Of a stretch of DNA of 5,377 bases, positions 1 through 5,377 are shown piece by piece. Origin of the DNA: Facklamia sp964471435 (GTDB lineage: Bacteria > Bacillota > Bacilli > Lactobacillales > Aerococcaceae); NCBI GenBank assembly GCA_964471435.1, contig CAYYGA010000087.1:1-5377 (forward strand). Direction: 5' to 3'. Both the position numbers and the translations under genes were made by a program. The notes below the pieces were generated by a model. The model was not told where the DNA came from. It saw only the letters and a list, made by a program, of their open reading frames with translations, and made no database searches. Each line of letters opens with the position of its first letter. Position 1 is the stretch's first letter.

Positions 1-16
1 TGTTTCACGTGAAACA
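1..16. promoter_or_regulatory. parS chromosome-partitioning site (ParB/Spo0J binding)
   Basis: The first 16 bases read TGTTTCACGTGAAACA, a perfect inverted repeat: TGTTTCAC followed by its exact reverse complement GTGAAACA. This matches the Firmicute parS consensus TGTTNCACGTGAAACA at every position. ParB (Spo0J) loads here as a CTP-dependent clamp, spreads along neighbouring DNA and recruits SMC condensin. Such sites cluster around the replication origin, which fits the gdpP-rplI-dnaB genes that follow. It sits between genes, about 100 bp ahead of gdpP. No second copy is visible in the window. The window starts exactly at the first base, so flanking context on the left cannot be seen. Confidence 0.9.
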
Positions 17-45
17 TTTGGATTGTATGTGACAATGGGGTGGCA

Positions 46-74
46 TGGAAAGAGACTGGGAAATATGATAAAAT
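46..74 (+). promoter_or_regulatory. weak candidate sigma-A promoter for gdpP-rplI-dnaB
   Basis: A -35-like TGGAAA (46-51; 4 of 6 to TTGACA) is followed after 17 bp by a -10-like TAAAAT (69-74; 5 of 6 to TATAAT). An overlapping alternative -10, TATGAT, lies at 64-69. Transcription would start near base 81 and give a very short leader before the ribosome binding site at 90-100. The match is modest. The cluster could also be read from a promoter to the left of the window, since upstream rpsF-ssb-rpsR genes are common in relatives. Confidence 0.4.
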
Positions 75-89
75 GAAAAGAGATGAAAT

Positions 90-100
90 GAGGTGAGGAG
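90..100 (+). promoter_or_regulatory. double Shine-Dalgarno ahead of gdpP (start-deciding)
   Basis: GAGGTG (90-95) runs straight into GAGGAG (95-100), two strong anti-16S matches in a row. The in-frame TGA at 94-96 lies inside this site, so gdpP must start downstream of it. The first conventional start in frame is TTG at 118, but that leaves 17 nt between GAGGAG and the start, far more than the usual 5-9. An ATA codon at 103 lies 7 nt after GAGGTG and would add five residues (M-N-K-K-E) ahead of the TTG codon. Confidence 0.65.
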
Positions 101-117
101 TAATAAATAAAAAAGAA

Positions 118-2103
118 TTGAGAGCAGCATTTTCTTACTTTAATAAATTGAAAATATCTACACCAATATATGGTCTACTGTTATTTTATATCCTCATTAC
201 CCTTTTCGCCTTTTTTTCAAATTGGAGTATAGGAATTCTATTGTCATTTAACCTAGCAATTCTTATTTTTTTTATTAGTTTTAATATAAAAACCATAAAA
301 AATGAGCTGACTATGGTTGGTTACCATCTAAGAGTAAATGAAAAAGTAACTAAAGAAGATCTGACTTATAACGCTCCAATTGGAATTATAATTTATGATG
401 ATTCATTAAGGATTACAAAGATAAATCGGATAATCAATAAAATATTTAAAGGTGAAAATCTTGAAGGTAAGCTAATATCTGAGATAGAAACAGAACTCTT
501 AAAAGTAGTTCAAAGGGATAGAGATGTTCAGTGGGAAACTCTAAAAATAAATGAAGATTATTATCCAGTCTTACATTCAGCAGAATCAAACTCAATCTAT
601 ATTTCTGTTGCCTCCAAGGATAAAATCAGCTCAGCCATCTCAAATAAAGATTATTTGATGGTTGTAGGAACTTTATTTTTACCAGATTATGATGATATAC
701 TCTATGTCTTAGATGACGCGGAGAGTGCGAGTTTTGAATCGAAATTAATAAAAGAGTTGAATAAGTGGGCAGAGAGATATGATGTATTCTTGAAGCAAAC
801 TGATGAAGACCAATATATGATTTTAATGAATCAATCATCGTTAAAAAAACTCGAAGAAGAAGCTTTCGATTCGATTGAACAAATACGCATTAAATACTCT
901 CAAAATAGTATTCCCTTATCAATTAGTGTGGGAATATCTTATTGGAATCAAACTTCCAGCCAGCGAATTAATGTTATGGAATTAATGAATCAAGTCAAAG
1001 CTAATTTAGACTTAGCTTTAGGCAGAGGTGGAGATCAAATAGTAGTAAGAGCCATTGGTCAAGATGCCAGGTTTTATGGTGGGAACACCAATCCAACAGA
1101 GAAACGATCGGATATACGTGTAAAAATGTTCTTTCAGGCTTTAATTTCTGCTATAAAGACTTCTGATAGTGTTTTAATAGCAGGTCACACCTATCCAGAT
1201 ATGGACTCTATTGGATCGGCTTTAGCTATGCACCAAATTGTGAGTGAATATGACAAAAAAGTAAAGATTCTTATAAATAAAGAAGAATTAAATTATGATA
1301 TAAAACAATTACTTGAAGAAGAGTATTTCCAAACCACCTTTACCAACTTTTTTATCCAGCATACCGAAGTTAATGAATTTATTAATGTAAACAGTTTAGT
1401 AATATTAGTAGACCATCATCGCCCTTCAATTTCAGAGGCCGAAGAATATTTGGATAAGTGTGACCTGGTGATAATTGATCACCACCGACAAGCTGAGGAT
1501 TATCCCCTAAGAACGGTTTTATCATACGTAGAACCTTCAGCATCTTCTACTGCTGAATTAATAACAGAATATTACAAATTTTATTCCAAAGAAGAATACC
1601 AGCTGAATTCTAATGTAGCAACTGTTCTTTTAGCTGGCATCATTATTGATACGAATCAATTCTCCTTACGAACTGGTACAAGAACTTTTGAAGCAGCAAG
1701 CTACCTGAAGCAGCAAGGAGCCGATTCGATAACAATCCAATATTTACTAAAAGAGAATTTGAGTACAGTAATGACCCGTCATCATTTATTAAAACAGATG
1801 ACTCTAATGCAACCGGGTTATTCGGTGGTTGTGGCTGAAAATGACGTTAAATATGATAATATCGTTGCTGCACAAACAGCAGACGATATGTTAGGTATAT
1901 CAGACATAGAAGCCTCTTTTGTAATTTATAGACGAACTTCAAATAAAGTGGGTATCAGTGCAAGAAGTTTAGGAAGAATAAATGTGCAGACTTTGATGGA
2001 AAAGTTAGGTGGAGGAGGACATCTATCAAATGCAGCATGTCAGCTTGAAAATATAAGTACTGAAGAAGCGTATAAAAAATTGAAAGAAATTATAAAAAAA
2101 TAG
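118..2103 (+). CDS. gdpP: GdpP, membrane-bound cyclic-di-AMP phosphodiesterase (DHH/DHHA1 family)
   Basis: GdpP (YybT, PdeA or Pde1 in relatives) hydrolyses c-di-AMP to pApA and so tunes potassium and osmolyte uptake, cell-wall stress and beta-lactam tolerance. Domains in order: two membrane helices (about 17-34 and 38-56); a degenerate PAS domain (about 80-165), which binds heme in B. subtilis; a degenerate GGDEF domain (about 180-315) with TDEDQ (228-232) at the expected signature position and the family block LALGRGGDQ (299-307); a DHH domain with GHTYPDMDS (356-364; His357, Asp361, Asp363), DHH (432-434), IIDHHR (452-457) and IIIDT (508-512; Asp511), which supply the metal ligands; and a DHHA1 domain with GGGGH (631-635). 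The length of 661 aa is normal and all catalytic motifs are present, so it should be active. The first DHH reads VDHHRPS, where I recall VDTHKPS in B. subtilis. The start is uncertain: TTG at 118 is the first standard codon, but ribosome binding site spacing favours ATA at 103. The stop overlaps the rplI ribosome binding site. Confidence 0.95.
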   Translation: MRAAFSYFNKLKISTPIYGLLLFYILITLFAFFSNWSIGILLSFNLAILIFFISFNIKTIKNELTMVGYHLRVNEKVTKEDLTYNAPIGIIIYDDSLRITKINRIINKIFKGENLEGKLISEIETELLKVVQRDRDVQWETLKINEDYYPVLHSAESNSIYISVASKDKISSAISNKDYLMVVGTLFLPDYDDILYVLDDAESASFESKLIKELNKWAERYDVFLKQTDEDQYMILMNQSSLKKLEEEAFDSIEQIRIKYSQNSIPLSISVGISYWNQTSSQRINVMELMNQVKANLDLALGRGGDQIVVRAIGQDARFYGGNTNPTEKRSDIRVKMFFQALISAIKTSDSVLIAGHTYPDMDSIGSALAMHQIVSEYDKKVKILINKEELNYDIKQLLEEEYFQTTFTNFFIQHTEVNEFINVNSLVILVDHHRPSISEAEEYLDKCDLVIIDHHRQAEDYPLRTVLSYVEPSASSTAELITEYYKFYSKEEYQLNSNVATVLLAGIIIDTNQFSLRTGTRTFEAASYLKQQGADSITIQYLLKENLSTVMTRHHLLKQMTLMQPGYSVVVAENDVKYDNIVAAQTADDMLGISDIEASFVIYRRTSNKVGISARSLGRINVQTLMEKLGGGGHLSNAACQLENISTEEAYKKLKEIIKK

Positions 2104-2107
2104 GAGG
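2102..2107 (+). promoter_or_regulatory. rplI ribosome binding site overlapping the gdpP stop
   Basis: A perfect AGGAGG begins on the second base of the gdpP TAG stop and lies 6 nt before the rplI ATG at 2114. Ribosomes ending gdpP therefore finish on the rplI initiation site, an arrangement that suggests translational coupling and fixes the rplI start. Confidence 0.9.
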
Positions 2108-2113
2108 ATTACA

Positions 2114-2566
2114 ATGAAAGTTATTTTATTAGAAGATGTACGTAAACAAGGAAAAAAGGGAGAAGTTATTGATGTCAGTGATGGCTATGGTAATAACTAT
2201 TTAATAAAAAATGGATTAGCCAAGTTAGCTGATTCTAGTGCACTAAATGCTTTAAATGCACAAAAGAAAGCTCAGAAAAAAGTAGAAGCTGAAGAGTTAG
2301 CTGAAGCAAAAGAAATCAAAAAAGAGCTTGAAAAAGAATCAACAGTTGTTAACATTAAAGCAAAAACAGGAGAAGATGGAAGATTATTTGGTACAATTCC
2401 TTCAAAACAAATTGCTGATGAATTGAAAAAACAATTTGATATAAAAGTTGATAGAAGAAAAATCAATATGGAAAATAATTTATCATCTTTAGGATTTCAT
2501 AATGTTGAAATTAAATTACATACAGACGTAACCGCAAATATTCGCGTTCAGGTTGAAGAACAATAA
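2114..2566 (+). CDS. rplI: 50S ribosomal protein L9
   Basis: L9 binds 23S rRNA near the base of the L1 stalk and reaches outward along the ribosome; it helps restrain frame slippage and bypassing. The 150 aa length matches the family (about 149 in Bacillus). The N-terminal rRNA-binding domain (1 to about 50) opens with MKVILLEDVRKQGKKGEV and carries the signature region DGYGNNYLIKNGLA (23-36). A long Ala/Lys/Glu-rich connecting helix covers about 41-75. The C-terminal domain begins around KTGEDGRLFGTI, continues through the SLGFHNVEIKLH segment and ends near residue 150. The ATG start has a perfect AGGAGG 6 nt upstream. It lies 10 nt after gdpP and 27 nt before dnaB with no terminator on either side, so it is the middle gene of an operon. 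Nothing in it looks unusual. Confidence 0.98.
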   Translation: MKVILLEDVRKQGKKGEVIDVSDGYGNNYLIKNGLAKLADSSALNALNAQKKAQKKVEAEELAEAKEIKKELEKESTVVNIKAKTGEDGRLFGTIPSKQIADELKKQFDIKVDRRKINMENNLSSLGFHNVEIKLHTDVTANIRVQVEEQ

Positions 2567-2582
2567 TTTTAAAGATATATAC

Positions 2583-2588
2583 GAGGTG
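2583..2588 (+). promoter_or_regulatory. dnaB ribosome binding site supporting the TTG start
   Basis: GAGGTG lies 5 nt before TTG at 2594. The first ATG in frame (2636) would remove part of the conserved PPHSMEAEKSVLGG segment and has no comparable purine-rich site at the right distance, so the TTG start is preferred. Confidence 0.8.
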
Positions 2589-2593
2589 ATTCT

Positions 2594-3973
2594 TTGGAAA
2601 TCAATTCCAATCAAGTAGTAACTCCGCCCCATAGTATGGAAGCAGAAAAATCTGTCTTAGGCGGTTTATTAATTGATCCGATAAAATTAGCATCGGTTCA
2701 AACGATTATAACAGAAGATGATTTCTACAAGAATGCTCATCAACAGATTTTTAGTGCCATGGAAAGAATATTCGATCGAAATGGCTCTATTGACTCTGTC
2801 ATGTTAATTAATCAATTGGATTCTTATGATCAATTAGAAAATGTTGGGGGAGCTCAGATGATAATCGAGCTGGCGAACTATACCCCTACTACTGCCAATA
2901 TAGAACAATATGCAAGAATAGTAAAAGAAAAATCAATTCTTCGTCAACTCATCTATGCATCCAATCGAATTTCTAAAACGGCTTATGAAGAAGCTGGTGA
3001 AATAGAAGATATTGTTGACCAAAGTGAAAAGCTTATTTTATCAATAGGAGAGGGTTCTCAAAGTAATCGTCCCAAAGAAATGCGGCATTTAATTGTTGAA
3101 GCCTTCGATAATATTGTTAAACTTTCAGAAGAAAAGAGAGAAATAGTTGGTTTACCTACAGGTTATATTGATTTAGACAGAGTTACAAGCGGATTTCATC
3201 CTGATCAACTAATTATAATAGCTGCCCGGCCGTCTGTAGGAAAAACAGCCTTTGCCTTAAATATAGCTCAGAACGTAGCGACTAAGTCTAAAGTTCCGGT
3301 AATAGTGTTTTCCTTAGAAATGGGAGCAGTAGATTTAGTTTACCGGATGATATGTGCAGAAGGTAATATTAATTCTAGTAACTTAAGAACCGGACAATTG
3401 ACTGATGATGAATGGAAAAGTTTTACTGTGGCAACGGATATTCTGAAAGACGCACCCATTTACATTGATGATTCGGCAGGAATAAAAGTTTCTGAAATAC
3501 GCGCTAAATGTAGACGTTTAAAACAAGAAAATCCTGATTTGGGTATGATTGTGATAGACTATTTACAGTTAATTGATGGTTCAGGTCGAGAAAACCGACA
3601 ACAAGAAGTATCTGAAATATCACGACAACTTAAAAGATTAGCAAAAGAATTAGGCGTACCTGTCATTGCTCTTTCACAATTATCGCGGGGCTTGGAACAA
3701 CGTCAAAACAAACGTCCTATTTTATCAGATATAAGAGAATCAGGCTCTATTGAGCAGGATGCTGATATAGTAGCTTTCTTATATCGTGAAGATTATCACC
3801 AGCAAGACGGAGATGAAGATGAAGCTTATCAAGATGATCTTCCAGACAATACAGTAGAAGTTATATTAGCGAAAAATAGAAATGGTGCCAGAGATACAAT
3901 AAAACTCTTATTCAAAAAAGAGTATAATAAATTTTCAAGTTTGTCATTTCAAAATGAGCCTTTTCCTTCTTAA
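2594..3973 (+). CDS. dnaB: replicative DNA helicase DnaB (DnaC in Bacillus naming)
   Basis: This is the hexameric, ATP-driven 5'-to-3' helicase that unwinds the replication fork and recruits primase DnaG; in Firmicutes it is loaded by DnaI. The N-terminal primase-contact domain (about 10-110) starts with PPHSMEAEKSVLGGLLIDP. A linker helix around 150-180 leads into the RecA-like ATPase domain: Walker A ARPSVGKT (211-218; Lys217, Thr218), FSLEMG with the likely catalytic Glu242, Walker B MIVIDYLQL (318-326; Asp322), the SQLSRGLEQR segment (361-370; Gln362), the family block SDIRESGSIEQDADIVAFLYR, and AKNRNGARDT (426-435), whose Lys427 and Arg429 correspond to the trans-acting lysine and arginine finger. 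The length of 459 aa is usual, and no intein interrupts the P-loop. A short acidic insert (QQDGDEDEAYQDD) lies before the arginine finger, as in other Lactobacillales. It starts with TTG behind GAGGTG, and its last codons form part of the terminator. Confidence 0.97.
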   Translation: MEINSNQVVTPPHSMEAEKSVLGGLLIDPIKLASVQTIITEDDFYKNAHQQIFSAMERIFDRNGSIDSVMLINQLDSYDQLENVGGAQMIIELANYTPTTANIEQYARIVKEKSILRQLIYASNRISKTAYEEAGEIEDIVDQSEKLILSIGEGSQSNRPKEMRHLIVEAFDNIVKLSEEKREIVGLPTGYIDLDRVTSGFHPDQLIIIAARPSVGKTAFALNIAQNVATKSKVPVIVFSLEMGAVDLVYRMICAEGNINSSNLRTGQLTDDEWKSFTVATDILKDAPIYIDDSAGIKVSEIRAKCRRLKQENPDLGMIVIDYLQLIDGSGRENRQQEVSEISRQLKRLAKELGVPVIALSQLSRGLEQRQNKRPILSDIRESGSIEQDADIVAFLYREDYHQQDGDEDEAYQDDLPDNTVEVILAKNRNGARDTIKLLFKKEYNKFSSLSFQNEPFPS

Positions 3974-3990
3974 GAGGGGAAGGCTTTTAT
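3957..3990 (+). terminator. intrinsic terminator at the end of dnaB
   Basis: AGCCTTTTCCTT (3957-3968) pairs with GAGGGGAAGGCT (3974-3985) as a 12-bp stem containing three G-T wobbles, with a five-base loop CTTAA (3969-3973), followed by TTTTAT. The left arm and loop encode the last dnaB codons and the TAA stop, so the hairpin overlaps the gene. It separates the gdpP-rplI-dnaB cluster from the next gene, which has its own promoter. Confidence 0.8.
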
Positions 3991-4009
3991 CTTCTCATTA
4001 AAAAGTGAC

Positions 4010-4039
4010 TTGCAAAAGCATGGCCTTTGAGTGTAAAAT
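4010..4039 (+). promoter_or_regulatory. sigma-A-type promoter for the helix-turn-helix/DUF536-like gene
   Basis: TTGCAA (4010-4015; 4 of 6 to TTGACA) and TAAAAT (4034-4039; 5 of 6 to TATAAT) are separated by 18 bp, with a TG directly ahead of the -10. Transcription would start near 4046, giving a leader of about 50 nt. The position just behind a terminator makes independent transcription of the next gene likely. No clear operator palindrome is seen; TTTAATTTAAA at 4051-4061 is a short AT-only inverted repeat in the leader and may mean nothing. Confidence 0.6.
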
Positions 4040-4082
4040 AGAAAAGTAAGTTTAATTTAAAGATGACAAATGAATTATACAT

Positions 4083-4092
4083 AGGAAGGGGG
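4083..4092 (+). promoter_or_regulatory. ribosome binding site of the helix-turn-helix/DUF536-like gene
   Basis: AGGAAGGGGG lies 6 nt before the ATG at 4099. It is purine-rich and well spaced, and it supports 4099 as the start, directly ahead of the conserved-looking helix-turn-helix. Confidence 0.75.
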
Positions 4093-4098
4093 ATTCAT

Positions 4099-5377
4099 AT
4101 GACAAAGGATTTAACTGCCCAACAATTTGCTGACAAACTTGGAGTAACGAGACAATTGATCTATTATCATGCTAAAAAAATAACTCCAGCAGAAAAAGTT
4201 TATAATGATGAAAACAAGTTAGTCTTTACACCCGACCAGCAAATCTATTTAATGTCTTTTATGACAGAAACTCTTCCAGATTATGAAGGTGAAAGCCTAA
4301 AAGAAGAGGAACAGAAAATTAAAGATACTTCTGTAAAAGATGAAAGTGTAAAAGATGATTCGGCTGTAAAATCTATAAACAAAATAGAAGAAACTGATGA
4401 GCCATTGAAAGGCTATTCCGAAAGTACGGATAGTAAAGAAGAAGATATAAAAGTTGACTTTCCATTTGACACGAATTTAGCAGAAGAAATTTTATTGATA
4501 AGACAAAATGAAGAAGCGATGACAGAAAAAAGTAAGTTATCTTTTACAAAAAGTAAAAAAGAAAATAATGATCCAGTTATTTCACCCAGTGACAAAACTA
4601 AAGACCTAGAAGTAACAGGTGAAAAAAAGACAGAAGCTTCAAAAGTAAACTTTACTGAAGAAAATGACAAACCTAAGACCAACCGTCAAACTCCTCTCAC
4701 AAATGACAAAGATATAAAACAGGAATTGTCAAAGGTGGAATCAAATGATGATTTGACAACGGAAATAAACAAATCTAAATCAACTGAGTCTTTGGTGACA
4801 AATGGTAAGAACATTGACAAATACGATCAAATTTTGGAAGCCAATCCTTTAAAAGACATCTGGCCTAAAGATAATAAAATAAGAAAACCAGAGTCTCAGC
4901 AGGATAAACAAGAGATTAAGACAAATGAAAATGATAAACAATTATCGAAAAAAGCAAAAATTCAAGATTCTCCCGCGCTTCCTTCTCAATTAGAAGTTAA
5001 GCAATACATACAGACTGTAGTAAGGAATCAACTTCAAGACTTATGGACTATTGAAGATAATGAACGGGTGCTACTTGTAGAAGAAATAAATGTTAAAAAT
5101 CAACAAATTGCTGACCTGCATAAATTATTGGACCAGCAGCAACAGTTAATGTTAATCTCGGAGCAGAAATATGAAAAATTACTCACTACTCTAAGTGAAG
5201 TACTTAAAGAACCAGAGTATGATTTTATTAATGATTCGTCTTTATCTTTAGAAGAAATTAAAAAGAATAAAGATTTACAAACTGATAAAATTGAAGCAAA
5301 GGCTTCAGAAATTAAAAAAGAACATTCATTTACTTTGGATAAAGAAAAAGCAGTAGAGGTTTCTGATATAAGTCATG
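4099..5377 (+). CDS. helix-turn-helix protein with DUF536-like coiled-coil segment (3' end outside window)
   Basis: The reading frame is open from ATG 4099 to the end of the window: 426 codons plus one base, with no stop seen. Residues 5-27 (LTAQQFADKLGVTRQLIYYH onward) form a predicted N-terminal helix-turn-helix. Residues about 60-290 are rich in Lys, Glu, Asp, Asn, Ser and Thr with few hydrophobics, so they are probably disordered; this includes a short repeat SVKDE-SVKDD-SAVKS (78-92) and hydrophobic islands at 121-135 and 245-256. Residues about 297-365 look helical, with the Gln-rich heptad-like stretch QIADLHKLLDQQQQLML (336-352) that I associate with the C-terminal DUF536 domain of replication-associated proteins on lactic acid bacteria plasmids. 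A charged tail follows. No signal peptide or membrane segment is seen. The function is unknown; a DNA-binding, self-associating protein is the simplest inference. A plain transcription regulator or a plasmid-derived replication or partition accessory protein are both possible. It has its own promoter behind the dnaB terminator. The reading frame is well supported; the DUF536 assignment is from memory of the motif. Confidence 0.85.
   Translation, partial: MTKDLTAQQFADKLGVTRQLIYYHAKKITPAEKVYNDENKLVFTPDQQIYLMSFMTETLPDYEGESLKEEEQKIKDTSVKDESVKDDSAVKSINKIEETDEPLKGYSESTDSKEEDIKVDFPFDTNLAEEILLIRQNEEAMTEKSKLSFTKSKKENNDPVISPSDKTKDLEVTGEKKTEASKVNFTEENDKPKTNRQTPLTNDKDIKQELSKVESNDDLTTEINKSKSTESLVTNGKNIDKYDQILEANPLKDIWPKDNKIRKPESQQDKQEIKTNENDKQLSKKAKIQDSPALPSQLEVKQYIQTVVRNQLQDLWTIEDNERVLLVEEINVKNQQIADLHKLLDQQQQLMLISEQKYEKLLTTLSEVLKEPEYDFINDSSLSLEEIKKNKDLQTDKIEAKASEIKKEHSFTLDKEKAVEVSDISH
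4330..4374 (+). repeat. degenerate 15-bp in-gene tandem repeat
   Basis: Codons TCT-GTA-AAA-GAT-GAA (4330-4344) recur as AGT-GTA-AAA-GAT-GAT (4345-4359), and a third, looser unit TCG-GCT-GTA-AAA-TCT follows (4360-4374). The 11-mer GTAAAAGATGA is identical in the first two units (4333-4343 and 4348-4358). The encoded peptide is SVKDE-SVKDD-SAVKS at the start of the linker. This looks like local duplication in a low-complexity region, a place where length may vary between strains. Confidence 0.6.

Noticed and set aside
73..96. Seven-codon leader ORF (ATG 73 to TGA 94) in frame with gdpP
   Set aside because: It lacks a ribosome binding site, its ATG lies in the proposed -10 region, and its end is the gdpP Shine-Dalgarno itself. 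A gdpP frame broken by a stop is possible but not needed to explain the sequence.
626..838. 70-codon open frame on the minus strand within gdpP
   Set aside because: It is antisense to the conserved PAS-GGDEF part of gdpP, has no ribosome binding site or recognisable domain, and is explained as a shadow frame.
1350..1360. DnaA-box-like TTATCCAGC in gdpP, and a similar TTATCCAGT near 559
   Set aside because: Each has two mismatches to TTATCCACA, they are single and far apart inside conserved coding sequence, and no AT-rich unwinding cluster accompanies them.
2272..2466. 64-codon open frame on the minus strand within rplI
   Set aside because: It mirrors the Lys/Glu-rich helix and C-terminal domain of L9; the Ser/Phe-rich translation is what antisense of such codons gives.
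4051..4061. TTTAATTTAAA inverted repeat in the leader of the helix-turn-helix gene as an operator
   Set aside because: The arms are five A/T bases with no G or C, which is common by chance in such A+T-rich DNA; flanking bases do not extend the symmetry.
3991..4098. Riboswitch or structured leader before the helix-turn-helix gene
   Set aside because: The transcribed leader would be only about 50 nt, A-rich and without convincing stems, too short for the known Firmicute riboswitches.
4413..4682. 89-codon open frame on the minus strand in the linker of the helix-turn-helix gene
   Set aside because: The Ser/Phe/Leu-rich translation is antisense to Lys/Glu/Asp/Thr codons; the + strand frame is open for 426 codons with a ribosome binding site and a helix-turn-helix, so this is a shadow.

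Overview
This window comes from a low-GC Gram-positive bacterium of the order Lactobacillales. I lean towards an Enterococcaceae or Carnobacteriaceae type, but I cannot name the genus. The evidence is the strong A+T bias, purine-rich Shine-Dalgarno sites, frequent TTG starts, the Firmicute-type c-di-AMP phosphodiesterase GdpP, and the gdpP-rplI-dnaB gene order, which in Firmicutes usually lies close to the chromosomal origin. A perfect 16-bp parS palindrome at bases 1-16 supports an origin-proximal location independently.

Layout: bases 1-117 hold parS, a weak promoter candidate and a strong but oddly placed ribosome binding site. Bases 118-3973 form a compact co-directional cluster: gdpP (membrane-bound c-di-AMP phosphodiesterase), rplI (ribosomal protein L9) and dnaB (replicative helicase). 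The gdpP stop codon overlaps the rplI ribosome binding site, and only 27 nt separate rplI from dnaB, with no terminator between the genes. The cluster ends at a hairpin plus T-tract (about 3957-3990) whose left arm and loop contain the last dnaB codons and its stop. Bases 3991-4098 carry a good sigma-A-type promoter and a ribosome binding site for the last gene.

The last gene starts at 4099 and is still open at the window's end (426 codons seen). It encodes an N-terminal helix-turn-helix, a long charged and probably disordered linker, and a glutamine-rich helical segment near the visible C-terminal part. That segment resembles the DUF536 domain known mainly from replication-associated proteins of lactic acid bacteria plasmids. 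This is the least ordinary part of the window: a plasmid-replication-like protein of unknown function transcribed separately just behind dnaB and only about 4 kb from a parS site.

Taken together, the genes join second-messenger control (GdpP), translation (L9) and replication (DnaB) in the usual origin-proximal housekeeping arrangement. I see no tRNA, rRNA, CRISPR array, insertion sequence or riboswitch. No stretch longer than 300 bases lacks a gene.
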